A stretch of 64,000 nt of DNA from Eutypa lata (taxonomy: Eukaryota; Ascomycota; Sordariomycetes; Xylariales; Diatrypaceae). Below are positions 1-12,329 of the stretch, one piece after another. The notes below the pieces were generated by a model that was given only the letters and a program-made list of their open reading frames with translations, was not told where the DNA came from and ran no database searches. Both the position numbers and the translations under genes were made by a program. The stretch covers positions 3,162,001-3,226,000 of the forward strand of contig JAKULF010000004.1 in the NCBI GenBank assembly GCA_022661535.1, written 5' to 3'. The stretch's first letter is position 1. Every line of letters begins with the position of its first letter.

Positions 1-2713
1 GGAACTGTAGATATTGAGAGAGGAAGTGAATGTAGGTATGTATGGGTTGCCAGGTTGGTTGTGTTGTATACTTGTCTATAGCAGCACGAGGATAGGGGCG
101 GGGTAGTTGACGGTAGTGAAGGGTAATTGGGATAAACAGTCCATCAGTAGTGGATAGGTAGGTTGGTGGGATATGATAGTAGGCGGGCAGGCATTTAGGC
201 ATTTGGTGATGCAGTGCAACAAGTCCGCATAGGAATGAACTGAAGAAACTAGTTGGGGACACTCACCGCACACTCAGGCGCCCCTTTCCACCACTGCGCA
301 AGCGCAGCGGATGGTGCCATGGCGACCGCAGCGACAAGCACGGAATTCCTCATGTCGACGACCACGACGGCGGCAGCACTACCTAGGTAGTTAGGCGCAC
401 GCTAGCTATCTGCCTATAATTTTTTATTTGAGTAAAAAAATGCTGCGACGGAAAAAAGAAAAAAAGAAAGAGGCACCGTCGGAAGACAAGAGACGAAAAC
501 TATAATATTGCCGTGTGACGATTGGTGCAAAGAAACTTCTACTACCTAGGTAAGTAAAGTATAGGTAGGTATGTATGTAGGTAATTAACTACCACATAGA
601 TAGGGGGAGGTAGTTGAGATGAGTTTCCCGGAGATGCTTTTGGCCTTATATGCAGCAACCCGCCGCGTGGCTTTTTTCACTTTTTTCACTTTTGTTCTTT
701 CAGTTCTCGAAGCTGTCTGTGATGGTGGGAGGCACTCGCCAGCACAACACTAGAGGTAGATGGCAGATATGCATGCATACGTAGGATGTCATCAGACGTA
801 AAAAGAAAATTTAAAATACACTGAGCCCAGAGTTCATACTCGTCATCGGGCGAAACCCTGCCTGGGTTACCGGGTCGGTGGACCGGTGTGTTGCTGTTGC
901 TAACGGAAAATGTGGTGAGCCTATTGGGTCGCATACTTTTTTGACTTTTGCACATCCTATCCAGCCCTAACTACTAGTGATTTTAGGTAAGTAGGTAGGT
1001 AGGTAGCCAAAGCAGCTGAGCCAAGGGGACACGCAATACGATGATATATGTGTGTGTGTGTGAGGATTTAGCCTCTATATGCGCCTCTGGAGCTTAGCTT
1101 GTGGCGCGGAAGTCTTGAAGGAGGGCTACGCAAGGCATACCTACTTAGGTAGTTACCTCTTATTTACTAAGTTATATGAAGCACGAATCGACATTTCGCA
1201 GAGGACGACAGAAAAAGGGGAGCGATCCTCGATCCCTTTCTTTTCGGTTGTCGAACATTCGTTCCATCGAGCCTCGTTCATTCATAGCCGCGCGTCCTCG
1301 CACGAAGCCTTACCTAGCTAACGTTATATACCTACCCAGGTTATAATATGCGAGGCATGCAGATGCAATGCGAGATAGTCGAGATGATCATCCAAGCCAT
1401 CGATCAGCATCCACACCTATATATACGTATGTAGTATACACAAGCAACTGGTGATGTTCTGAGTGTCCTTCGGGACCGGTCGGTATTTAAAGATCTAGAG
1501 GTAGAGCTCTCCACATTACCCTTTCTGGGAGTTACCTCCGTCTGTGATTGGTTGCAGCGAAGCCGAGGCCATCCGGACCTCCCCCAACTTCGACCCCGCA
1601 AGCTATGGAATAAGCTTTTAGTTAGCTTACCTACCAGGTAGGTATGTAGTCAGACAGTATGGGGTCGTATTGTTAGTGCTACTTTATGTATGTACATACT
1701 CATATGTAGAGTATTATATGACGAATCCTGTACACCGCAAAGTCAAGACGTACACTTCATGTGACGTTTTGCATGTCTTTTGGATCTGCATATCTACATA
1801 AGTAGGTTACCTACCTGTAGGCATTGCGTGTCGTCGCCGACAGTCGAGTACATATGTAGTGGCCGTTAATAGCGTCTCGAGCTGCACAGAAACCAACCAA
1901 CGAGGCTTGCAGGTGTTCAGACTAGAAAACGTCACGATCTGAAGAACAAACATCAGCTGAAGGTTTCTGTGTCCCCTATGGCTTGAATGGATCGCGTAAG
2001 CTTGCTTATATGTTCGCGTATGCAATTAGCTACTTTGTAGGTGGCTTGTTGAGGTTTGTTGTGCTCACGACTTAAGTTTCGCCATTGATTGCATCTAAGC
2101 TACTACCATGATATCCCTGAGATATACGAAGCAGGGCACAGTCCTATTACTTCCTAGTGTTTCTGAGCCGTCCGTTAACATGAAGCATAGAATAATACAG
2201 GAAAAGCTGAAGTTAACACGGGTCATCTGATCACCCAAAGGCCAGAATCGGGCCTTTTCATACAATAATTCAGTCTATTACGACAATGTTCTACATGGCT
2301 GATGCATTCCCCCCTATGAGCTAGACAACACATTCCTCGGTCAAACCAGGACCACCATTAAACGTGTATGCTTAGCCACCTGGCGACAAGAACGCCCTAT
2401 CCTCTGCTGCCTGCCTACCTATCCTCTGCTGAACTCCAGAAACAACATGCACACGACTCGAGAACGCCCAATGTGGCGCTCAAATCCCTGAATCCGAAGC
2501 CCTTGACCGACATTAACTCCAACCACCGGTAGCCCCGCATTCCGCCTCATCTCTCATCATGACAAATTAAGTGTTGTGTCCAGCATGTTTTCCAACCGCA
2601 AAACACCCTCGATACACAGGAGAATGAAGAAAAAAAGGACAGCTCAGCAAGTAATCTAACAACTGAAAAAGGCAACCTCATCGCCTTCTGAACTTGGCGA
2701 GCGGACGCTTGGC
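1..2713. other. Intergenic, no gene recognised
   Basis: Only short reading frames without recognisable motifs. It contains TAGG/CCTA-type short repeats (for example around 996-1004 and 1620-1645), the palindrome ACCTAGGT at 381-388 and 543-550, and a short GT run near 1050-1063. The right end is probably 3' UTR of the kinase gene that ends at 2714. Confidence 0.6.
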
Positions 2714-4847
2714 CTAAAGCATCGTGCCAAATGTGTCGGTCTGGATCGACTTGCGTGGGGTGCTATCCTCGGAGGTAGCCTTTCGGTGCCGGAATGTGAA
2801 GCCGACGAAAAGGCCCTTACTCATCGAGTCTTCGCGGTCAGCCATGGTTTCGAGGGCCTGTTGTTTCTCGTGGACTTCCTTGTACTTGGCCATGTCTGCC
2901 TCGCTAGAGAAATCGTCAAAGTATCCTGCGTCGGTTTCCGAGTCTAATTCTGGAACGAAGGGAGCTTTGGTCTGCCGTAGTGTCTCCCAATTGACCTCGG
3001 CAAAATAATGATGTTGTTTGATATCGTTGATGTTGGAAAAACGCTTGGATCTCGAATTGATACATCTACCACCCGATTAGCCATATATAATAATACGAAA
3101 TTTGCATTTCTACTCACGTAGTAATGAAGCCCCATGTGCGGTTGCTGAGGAAGTAGTTGGGGTCTTCCCAGACGGGCCGCTTGAGCACTTCTTTCCAATG
3201 TTTCAGGTTCCGCCAGGTCTCATCAGCATTGGCCCCGGCAAAGGGAGGGAAGCCGGTGAGAGCCTCGAACAGCATGCATCCTAAGCTCCAGTAGTCGACA
3301 GTAAAGTCGTACTCCTCGCCTCGAAGTACTTCGGGGGCCATGTAATCAGGCGAGCCTACTATGGACTTCGCATAGTTGACGTCCTTCTCACGCATGGATT
3401 GATATCCTTCGCGACGCTCTGCAATAGTTCGTTGGTCCATGGCCTTACCAAAAGGCACGTCAGCCTCGGTTGCTTTCTCCAATCTGACGCGCATCGAGTT
3501 AATCTTGGAGGACGCAATGTTACCAGCAGCCAAGCCGAAGTCAGTCAATTTGATATGGCCAGTCGAGTCGACAAGGAAGTTCTCCGGCTTTAGGTCACGG
3601 TGAATGTACCCTAGTTTATGGAGTGCATCAACCGAACAGAACATCTCGGCAATATAGAAGCGAGCGTGTCGGTTGGAAAGAACACCAGTGTTGTTGAGTA
3701 GCGTTCTAAAATCCCCTCCGGGTACATATTCCATGGCAAGATAGATACTCTTATCATCTTGGAAAGAGTACAGGAGTCGAACTAGCCACTCACTGTTGGC
3801 AGTCGTGAGGATATCTCGCTCGGTGAGGACGTGGCGGACCTCGTCTAGCTTGAACAGTAGCTTCTTGTTCATGACCTTCAGGGCGCAGACCTCTTTTGTA
3901 TCCTTCTTCTGGGCGAGATAAACTTGGCCATATCCTCCTTGGCCGACTTGTGTGAGGATTTGGAAATCTCCATGTCGAAGACGTACGCGGCGTTTGCGTA
4001 GAGCGGCACGCTCTCTACCGGAATATTTACTCCAGAGTTTCTTGTACTCTTCTTCGTCGGTCTGTGGTGGCGAGGGTACCTCAGCTTTGAAGGCGTTGAG
4101 TCGCGTCTGTCTCGAACCGACATAAGTGAGCAGGTCGAAATAGTAGTCTAAGAAGTCTTAATTGGGAAGTTAGCAATACCCTTACAATAAGAGAAATGAT
4201 AGACCCTTACATAGTTGCGTCACATTGACTAGACGACGAACACTGGGCTTCTTCAAGGTTTCAAGCTCCTCAGGTGTGAGGCCTCGGTGGGTGTTGAACT
4301 TCTTGTTGGTTGGAGTGTAGGGTCTATCCCTAAGATTGTATACCTCCTGACGAGATGCGGCAGCGTGGTTGTGCTGATAGAGGGATTCTGCAATTGGGAT
4401 TCGCGAGGGAGGTGTGTTCTCCTGGCCTTGCTGCTTCTTGAGTGGGCTACCAGGTCTAGAGCCCGACTTATGAATGATACTTTCATCGAAAGTAGGGGAA
4501 CCATTCCCAGGGCGAACGTTATCGGTAGATTGTAGATTGCCCTTTGTAGGGGAGAGTGGGGTGGTCTGGGTCTGGGTTTGGGGTCTGCCCAACTGGATAG
4601 GGCTATCTAGAGCACTTGTGTTGAGTTTCAATGCACTGTCAAATGCTGTGGTGAGATCGTGGGCTCCCGGGGGGATGGTCTTCTTGCTTGGGCTACCCTG
4701 GGGTGTCGAGATTGGATTCAGGAAGTTATTCGTGGTTGGCGTGCTAGGCATGCCAGGCGTGCCAGGTGTACCAGGACGCTCCGTGGCAGGGGACTTGAGG
4801 TCTTTTCCTGGTGCCGAGGGGAACATGCTTGTTATAAAGCTCGCCAT
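2714..4847 (-). CDS. dbf2: NDR/LATS-family Ser/Thr kinase Dbf2 (SidB-like)
   Basis: Three exons on the minus strand: 4847-4211, 4156-3118 and 3065-2714, with introns of 54 and 52 nt that join in phase to give 675 aa. Residues 1-200 are a Pro/Ser/Thr-rich disordered tail. The Mob1-binding N-terminal regulatory segment follows (RRLVNVTQL... from about 204). The kinase domain starts near 277 with GQGGYGQVY, ALKVMNKK, HRDLKPEN and DFGLAAG. A long insert precedes the activation segment, SIVGSPDYMAPE, as is typical of NDR kinases. The AGC hydrophobic motif FVGFTF lies near the C-terminus. In yeast and filamentous fungi Dbf2/SidB acts with Mob1 at the end of the mitotic-exit/septation-initiation cascade; that role is inferred from family. 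Length is close to filamentous-fungal relatives. It is divergent from the WBP11-like gene at 5656. Confidence 0.95.
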
Positions 4848-5655
4848 GGCGATGAATGCCAGTAGAGTAACTGAGTTGGATGAACCGATACGATCAACGT
4901 CGCTGGTGGCAGAGATAGACTAGGCTAGATAACACCAGGGAGGGGACCTAGAATCAAGGCCAGATAGGAAAGGAGGGGGTGATCAACTCAATACAATGTG
5001 TAACTGTAATGTAATGTAAAATGTAACAAGAAGGACATCAATTGTTGCAAGAGTTGTTGGTCAAATCATAAAAGAAATGATGCTTGTTTTGATTACAACT
5101 CCCACCTAAAACATACCCTCAGTCTAAGAAGACAGATGGAATGAATGAAGTGTTTGGCGGGGCTTTTAATTGGCATGCGACGTCAATGTCAACAATCTGG
5201 GTTGGATAGCATAAAGATAAAGATTACTTTGTACATAATAGTGCAATGTGGGAGGGCGGCGTCTCTGGTCGTCAGGGCAGCCGTCGTCAATGTTGCCCCG
5301 CTCGGGGGGGTCCTTGCAGCCTTACTGCCCTCTGGACACACAGTACATGTAGCTAATGTAGTGGAGAATTCTGTTTGCAAAGTGCCCGATAACACGGTTT
5401 ATATAACACTGTATGCATTAGTCCCGACATTAACCTTGGAAGCTTTTGAAATGACGCGATTTATCAACTTGATTTTATTGCCGATTTTATTCCATCTGTC
5501 CTGCTTGCTGCATCTTGCTTATCCACACTAACTACTTATACACTACTAATACACTATACAAGTGTATACCTCCTACTGATAAGCCAGATCCACGGCAGCA
5601 GAGCCTCACGCTCTTACCAGAGACACCTCTATTCAGATCATATTCAACCACCACT
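4848..5655. other. Shared divergent promoter region
   Basis: 808 bp between the start codons of dbf2 (minus) and the WBP11-like gene (plus). It must hold both 5' UTRs and promoters. No convincing regulatory site was identified. Confidence 0.6.
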
Positions 5656-6543
5656 ATGCCCAAAGAACGTAACTTCAATCCAGTGCAAGCCCAGCGCAAA
5701 GCTGAAAAGGCGAAGGCTATCAAGAAAGGTATGTATGATTCTTAGAAGCGAACTTCTATATGAGATAAGTTGACACCCTCGGTAGGAAAGGCTGAAGTGA
5801 ATGCGCGTCGAAATGAAAAACTCGCCAACAGAAATCCCGATAGAATACAAAAACAAATCGACGATCTAAAACAAATCACTTCGAGTGGCGGCAAACTTAC
5901 GAAGCACGAAGAGTCCGTCCTAGAAGGCCTCGAACGGGATCTAAAGGCAGTTACCAAGGCAAGAGAAGCATTAGGTGACCGCGCGCCTACTTTCGGACGC
6001 GGAGGCCCTCGTCAAGATGGACGCGACAATGGTGTTCTAGGCAAGAGGCGGAGAGATCGCGATGATGATTTAAGCAGCGATGGTGACGTACCAGATGACG
6101 TTAAGAATATACCCATGCCACGAGATACCCCCCCGCCGGTCCCCAAGGAAATCCTCGATAAATGGTACGCGAAACGCAGAGCAAATAGAGCCACAAACGC
6201 GAATGATACACCATTAGGCCAACGCGAGGGCCAAGCATCGCGACAAGAATCACGACAAGAAGAAAGGACACCTGCGCCGCCGGCTGAAGCGAGGACGGTC
6301 TACGAAGCTAAGCCCATTGTTCGCGACCTGAAGAAGGAAGCTGTCAGCGCCTTCATGCCGGCAGCTGTCAGGATGAAGATGCAGAAAAGTAGCGGTCAAG
6401 GTGGTCTTATGGAGCCAGAAGAAGCCGACCGCCTGGAGGAAGAGGGCTACCTAAGGACAACACCCAGGACCGCAAGTCCATCAAATGGAACGAGTGGACC
6501 ACGGAGGGCGACAATGGAGGAGGTTGAAGACGAAGAAGAATGA
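5656..6543 (+). CDS. WBP11-domain protein (splicing factor homolog)
   Basis: Two exons, 5656-5728 and 5786-6543, with a 57-nt intron (GTATGT...TAG) give 276 aa. The N-terminus MPKERNFNPVQAQRKAEKAK continues across the intron into a basic stretch (GKAEVNARRNEKLANRNPDR) and a predicted coiled coil, QKQIDDLKQI. This is the signature of the WBP11 (WW-domain-binding protein 11) N-terminal domain. Further on come RKRRRDRDDD-type charged sequence, the proline cluster PRDTPPPVPKEILDKW and an acidic C-terminus. WBP11 proteins are nuclear and associate with the pre-mRNA splicing machinery. That function is inferred from family. The start is the first ATG, in good context (ACTATGC), and the intron after codon 24 is needed to join the conserved block. 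Confidence 0.9.
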
Positions 6544-7333
6544 GCAAGGGGGAGGGGGGAGTAATCGGGGTTTCCAGCTTCAAAACCACCTGCAGCAGAC
6601 CCTTTCCCCTCCTTACGTGCGCCAATCACCAAACACAACAGTTACATGGAATAAGTATTATGAGTTGGCACCAATACATCAGTTTGCACCACTGCGAACG
6701 AATTCCATGACATTTTGTATGCTTCTAATTCGTAATCCAGCCATTGGTCCATCATGGGAAGATCGGGAAATATAGCCAGTGCGCGGGTTTCCGCGGCTGA
6801 GACCTTTCTTTAGGTACGCACGTACGGCTTCAGCTTCGGCTCGCTATCTCGATCAGGCGTGACTCATCCCGGCAAACAAGATCAAAGAATGATAACCGAT
6901 CTGACATGGGAACAACCCTACTGGCTGTTGTTCATTGATTATAATAGGACTGGACACGAAGAGGGTGAGGTGGTGGGGTCATAAATGTATGTCTATATTA
7001 CATTACATAAGTATAACTACCTCCCTATTTAGGTCCGTACATATACAATAGGGCGTATGTTGGTGGTTCACCCCATTAACTATACCCACCACTCCGAGTA
7101 CGGGGTATCAACCCCAGTTTTCACTAAAAAGGTTATTAGCTTTATATAGCTTAGTAGGAGATTTGGTTTGTAATAGACATGGACCTGGAACTCAGCATAA
7201 CTCCAGCGTCAGCGGTCAGTGAAAGCTATATTTTTGCTCGGCCCCTATAAAAAGCTGTGCAAAAGTCTGCGTTCACCATTTCATTTGTGTTGTTGAAAGT
7301 CGTGTCCTCGAAACCTCAAAACATAAATCAATA
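6544..7333. other. Intergenic, 3' UTR and MFS promoter
   Basis: No coding signal. It holds the 3' UTR of the WBP11-like gene and the promoter of the transporter at 7334; an AT-rich stretch with TATAAA-like sequence (about 7246-7251) lies roughly 85 bp upstream of that start codon. Confidence 0.5.
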
Positions 7334-8795
7334 ATGACAGAAAATGAAAAGGTTTCAGACGGTCCGCAACCTGCTACGTTTACGACTGAAAATCGAGCAG
7401 AGCTCCCTAATCTTGTGAAGGGCCAGGTTGGGTTTCTCCCTAATCCCAACTCACACCCTGCAGGTGGAACATCTCCAGGTGAAACTTCGGAACCTGATGA
7501 TGGGCCGGCAACCTTGCTAGGCGATGATGAGACGTACCCGGAAGGCGGGCTGCAGGCATGGCTTGTAGTGTTGGGGGCTTGGTGTGCTCTCCTGGCCGCC
7601 CCGGGCCTGATGAACTCCATCGCAACTTTCCAGACGTATATCGGGACGCATCAACTGTCCAGCTACGACGAGGGAACAATAGGGTGGATCTTCTCCTTGT
7701 ATTCGGCCTTTACCTTCTTCTGTGGTATTTATATCGGACCTCTATTTGATAGGTACGGCCCCAGATGGTTAATCTTGCCTGGGAGCATCTGTATTGTGGC
7801 TAGTATGATGCTGTTGAGTGTGTGTACAGGTATGTAGACCAAATGTTTAAATACATAAATCCCCAACCCATTATTAATCCGTCCCAGAATATTGGCATTT
7901 CCTCCTCGCGTTCGGTGTCCTGAACGGCGTGGGGAACTCCCTTATCTTCACGCCCTCCATCACGGCCGTAGGCCACTTCTTCCAAAAGCGGCGTGGCCTC
8001 GCCTCGGGGATCGCCAGCACCGGAGGTGGCATCGGCGGCGTCGTATTTCCTCTAATGCTAACGAGCCTGTTCGACCGCGTCGGCTGGGCCTGGGCGGTGC
8101 GCATCCTCGGGTTCATATGCCTCACCCTGCTCGTCTTCGCCAACCTGCTGGTCCGGAAGCGGCTGCCCCCGGCCAAGAACGCGAGCCCGCACCCGGACTT
8201 CCGCATCTTCCGCGACCGGGCCTTCGCGTTCCTGACCGCGGGCGTCTTCCTGATGGAGTTCGGCCTCTTCATCCCGCTCGCCTACATCTCGAGCTACGCC
8301 CTGAGCGAGGGGTTCGACGCCACTTTCGCCTTCCAGATCCTGCCGATCCTGAACGCTGCTTCCGTGCTGGGCCGCGTGTTCCCTGGCTGGTGGGCCGATA
8401 AGGTTGGCCCGTATAATTCCAACATGGTCTCTATATGCGTTACTATCTTCGGTTGCTTCGCCGTGTGGCTCCCGTTTGGTGGCACGGCGCCTGGCCTGAT
8501 CGTATTCGCTGCCCTGTTCGGCTTCGCAACCGGTAATAATATCACGATCACCCCGGTGTGTGTCAGTCGATTGTGCCACACGCAGAATTACGGCCGCTAC
8601 TACGCCACCTGCTATACGGTGGTGTCTGTCGCTTGTCTGATCGGTATCCCTATCGGAGGTAGTATCGTGAAGGCTACAAATGGTGATTACTGGGCTATGA
8701 TTGTCTTCGTTGGCCTTACGCAAGTTATAGCGCTTCTTTGCATCTACGCGGCTAGGGCTGTCAAGGTGGGATGGAGCCCTTGGATAAAGTTTTGA
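7334..8795 (+). CDS. MFS transporter, monocarboxylate-porter-like (MCT/MCH family)
   Basis: Two exons, 7334-7829 and 7888-8795 (58-nt intron), encode 467 aa with about 12 hydrophobic helices. A charged 70-residue cytosolic N-terminus leads into YPEGGLQAWLVVLGAW, the usual opening of fungal MCT-like proteins. The loop between helices 2 and 3 has GPLFDRYGPRW (the MFS motif-A region). The segment GHFFQKRRGLASGIASTGGG is characteristic of MCH5/monocarboxylate-porter relatives. The substrate cannot be assigned: members carry riboflavin, monocarboxylates, polyketide products or unknown solutes. The intron interrupts helix 4; skipping it loses LLSVCTEYWHFLLAFG. Exon 2 is distinctly GC-rich in third positions compared with exon 1. 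No cluster partner is adjacent. Confidence 0.9.
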
Positions 8796-9410
8796 TTGAC
8801 GACCCTAGCAAGGGAGAAGAGGGCAGGAAACCGTTGTAAGGAAAACATTGCTAGACGGTAATTCAGATACGAGTGTATGAGGTTTACGGGACAACTGGGG
8901 TGGCATGATTGGATTAGCAGGGCATTATTTAGGAACACATCATGACGTAACGCACACCAGCAATAATTAGCCATATCACATAATAGGATAGAGGTATACA
9001 GGAAAAATGAAATAAAGAAATACTATGAGCAGGCCTATGTCCTCTGGATTGGTAAGTGCTTCCACCGCCCATCTGGCATCAATGAGTATATGTGAAATAA
9101 GTAGGGGATACATAGATAGACTAAGCAGTGCAAGACAATGGATCTCAGGAAGCAGAACAACTCCCATAATAATCCAGCAGCATTATAATCTCTCTATCAC
9201 CAAAAGAATTCAAGAGCGGACTAGAAAACACTCATCCAGATTACGAGTAGCAGAACTAAGCTCAACCTAGTTATACCTTTAGAAGGCTGGAACAATAAAT
9301 TTAAAAGGAAAATTAAACAGTATAGACTATCTCGCTCAAGTAAATATTTATAGAGAAATGAACCAGTCCTTGCCGGAAACAAAACTTCTTTGGCTTCACC
9401 TCATCTCACC
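8796..9410. other. Convergent 3' region
   Basis: Space between the 3' ends of the MFS gene (plus) and the WSC gene (minus); AT-rich, no gene seen. Confidence 0.5.
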
Positions 9411-12329
9411 TCACCGCATCCCCCAATGTCCCACAGTCGGACTATCCAAGATACTCGTCCGTACTGTCGTAGCTGACAATGGCGAGGCCTCCCCACTATT
9501 CTCCCCATCACCACCCCTACTACTACCCCCATCCCCATCACCCTGAGTCTCAGCATAGATAGTACCCCGCCACCGCTGGGGATCGAACTTCTCGCCCGGG
9601 CGAATCGGCGGTAGAACCGGGATCGTGGGCTCCCTCCTATCATCCCACTCGAATGCCCCTGCCCCTCCATGCTCTTGCGGCTCCGACTGCTTTCGGATCT
9701 TCAGCGGTGGTGTCGGCCGGAACCCCCCGCTACCAGACGGGTATAGCGGCGTCGACGTCATATTGTTGTTGTTATTGCTGCCATCGTAACCGCCGGTGCC
9801 GTAGCTGTTATGCTGGTGGTCCGGTGAGCCGAACGTCGTTACCGACGATAGCGATGGTGTGCTGACGCTCGCGGCCGCGTTGCCAAAGACGCTGTTCCCG
9901 CCACCACTGGCCCGCCGAAGGGACGGGGGAAAAGGAGGAAGAGGCGGGGGCGGACTCCGGCCTCCGAAAAACCTGCTCGCGTTCGACGATGCTGATAACC
10001 TGTGCCTATTGGTGGCAGTGGTATCGTTGTTCCCAACACTCAGGTCTAGCGTGTCGAAGCTCCGCCGCGGTCGCACTGGTGGCGTGGGCGGTAATGGCAT
10101 GTTGGGCGGACCGCTCGGTGGGCCGCGGGAGGCGAATATGCTCCGTGGAGGCGGAAGTGGTGCTGATGGAGGGAGGGCGGATACGGGTACAGATGCACCC
10201 CCAGAGGCAGGCGAAGTTCGAGAAGGAGGAGGAGGTGGTGGTGGTGAGAGGGGAGTAATGCCCGGCGGGTGTCGACTTGATGATGACGGGCCCGGAGAGG
10301 CCTGCGGCGGGAATGGCGTTGAGATCCTCCGTCGGTGCCAGGCGCGGTCGCCGAGGTCGGCGTTGGATTTCGCTGCGTGTTCGGGGCGTGCTACCGGTGT
10401 TGACGTTGGTGATGTGGTAGCGCTCTTGCTCATGCCGGCGATTATGGCTCCTGCTGCTGCTCCTCCTCCTGCTGCTGCCGCTGCCGCTGCTGCTGTTGTT
10501 GGACTTCCTAATCCAAACCCTGATCCCGATCCTGATCCCCCCATCCCGTTCCCGAATGGCACCCTCGGACTAGGGGGGACCGCTCCATCCCCGTCTCCGC
10601 GGCGCCACTGCACAGCTGAGCTCTGTCCCGCATCTCTCAACGTCGTTATCGTCTTCCCACCACCCCCAGCCCCACCAACACCAACACCACCACCACCTCC
10701 TCCTCCTCCATGTCTAACATCCCCCATAAGCGCGCGAAACAAACTATCATCAACAGTACTCGGCCTCCTAGCACCACCCCCAGACTCCAGCGTCGGCGTC
10801 GTAGGCACGAGGACTCCGTCAACCGTAAGGTGAATATCGCGATGCGAGTCGTCGAGAACGAGCGTCGGCGGGTTGCCCTGCGATCTCCTCTTCTCGTCTT
10901 GGTGTTTCTTCTTGTTCTTGTGGTCGAGGATCACTTTCACGTGCGCGTCCTGTCGCGCTCGCTTGCGTCGGTAGGCCCGGAAGCACAGGAACAGGAGACC
11001 TGCGAGAACGACGGCACCGCTCATGCTACCACCGACTGCGGCGGCGACCGTGCGGCCTGGTGGGCCTGATGGAGCTTGGTCTTGTCCCTGATCTTGGTTT
11101 TGGTTCTGGTCTTGTCCTTGGTCTTGAGGCGATTTCCTGCCGCCGCCATTGCTGCTACTGCTGCCTGCCGATTCTGCGGCGTCGCTGCCCGTTGCTGTCT
11201 TGGATGGTGGTGATGATGACAACGATGTCTTGCCGCTGGTAGCGGACTTGCGGGGCGTGTCTGTCACGGATAGGAGTCCGTCATTTCCGGACGTTGTCGG
11301 CAGTAGGGAGATTGCTAGGCTGCCCTTGTCTCCGCCGTTATTTTGATCGTTATTTTGGCCATTGTTCTGATCGTTGTTCTGGTCGTTCCCATCATCGCTA
11401 GAATCAGACCCACCGTCGCTCGATTTCTGCGTCTCGATGCCTATCAGACTATAAATAGCGACAGCGTCCAGTCCACCGCACGAGAGCCTCGCATCGCCGG
11501 TGCATGCTACTGCAACATCTTGAGTCAGAGATTCTCCTTTGTAGATATACCAGCGAGGTGTGGGAGTTAGTCGGGAGTCCTTTACTCCCAAACATGCCCC
11601 TTTCAACAACTTCTAGCACCGAAGCTAGCTAGACAAGAAAGAGAACAACCTTAGAAATTACTTACTAGTGCAATTTCCGTCCAGAAGCTTAGGGGCGTCG
11701 GGTACGAGTTGCGAGCCGCAGAAGCACTCACTATTGTGTATGTTAGTAAAGCCCCTATTCGTGAACCTCCTTGATTTAGACCCCCACCCTCATTCCGGAA
11801 AACTGTACAACAACATCCAAGAATATCCCTAAGAGAATGAGGACCAGCCTAGAAATATCCGAACCCAACTCCTTATCACGAGAAACTAAATATGGACCTA
11901 CCTCCCGTTCTTAGTGCCGGCGTATGCGTACTGTCCTAAACCTTCTTCCGGCGGTTTTTTTGAGGCCGCACAACCCTTCAAGCAATCTTCTATCGTTAAC
12001 TTCTGCTCCGAAACTCCATCTGGAGTTTTGTATTGTCCGTTTTCATTGAATATGTGCCCCCCGCTTGGTTCGCCATAACATCCCAGCAGCGTGTAGGTCG
12101 CATCGCCGGGCGCCAAGGTCGGTCTATAGGCAATCGTGATCGTGACCGTCCTCGTGATAGCGATGCTTGCTGTTGGGGACCCCAGCACCAGAGGCTCCGT
12201 TCTGACGAGGTTGTCCCCGTAGGCGACCTCGCCTCTCGACCCGAACAGCAGACCTGTCCATAGTAGGCTCCGGAGGCAGAATCGCTTCGCATCGAAATTC
12301 GATATTGGTATCGGTATCGGTATCGGCAT
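9411..12329 (-). CDS. WSC-domain cell-wall stress sensor-like membrane protein
   Basis: Three exons on the minus strand: 12329-11902, 11730-11666 and 11509-9411. Introns of 171 and 156 nt join in phase to give 863 aa. The extracellular WSC domain spans about 78-182, opening with YTLLGCYG and continuing over both splices through ECFCGSQLV and CTGDARLSCGGLDAVAIY, with the expected cysteines. A Ser/Thr- and Asn/Gln-rich stalk follows (DQNNDQNNGQNN; QDQNQNQDQGQDQ). A transmembrane helix lies at about 317-342 (GAVVLAGLLFLCF), then a basic stop-transfer RAYRRKRAR. The cytosolic tail of about 515 residues is rich in Pro and Gly, with runs such as PPPPPPPSR. A weak hydrophobic segment at 18-30 may be the signal peptide, so the true start could differ. 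WSC proteins sense wall stress and signal to Rho1/PKC; this role is inferred. The last intron replaces an apparently open upstream stretch because only this acceptor restores the WSC cysteine pattern. Confidence 0.85.

Noticed and set aside
8058..8723. 221-codon minus-strand frame
   Set aside because: Antisense to MFS exon 2, highly charged with no domain; a shadow of GC-rich coding sequence.
9859..10833. 324-codon plus-strand frame
   Set aside because: Lies antisense to the Gly/Pro-rich WSC tail; its poly-Gly/Ala/Pro text is the shadow of those repeats.
11510..11609. N-terminal extension of the large WSC-gene frame
   Set aside because: Open by chance; the acceptor at 11510 restores the conserved cysteine spacing of the WSC domain, so this stretch is intron.
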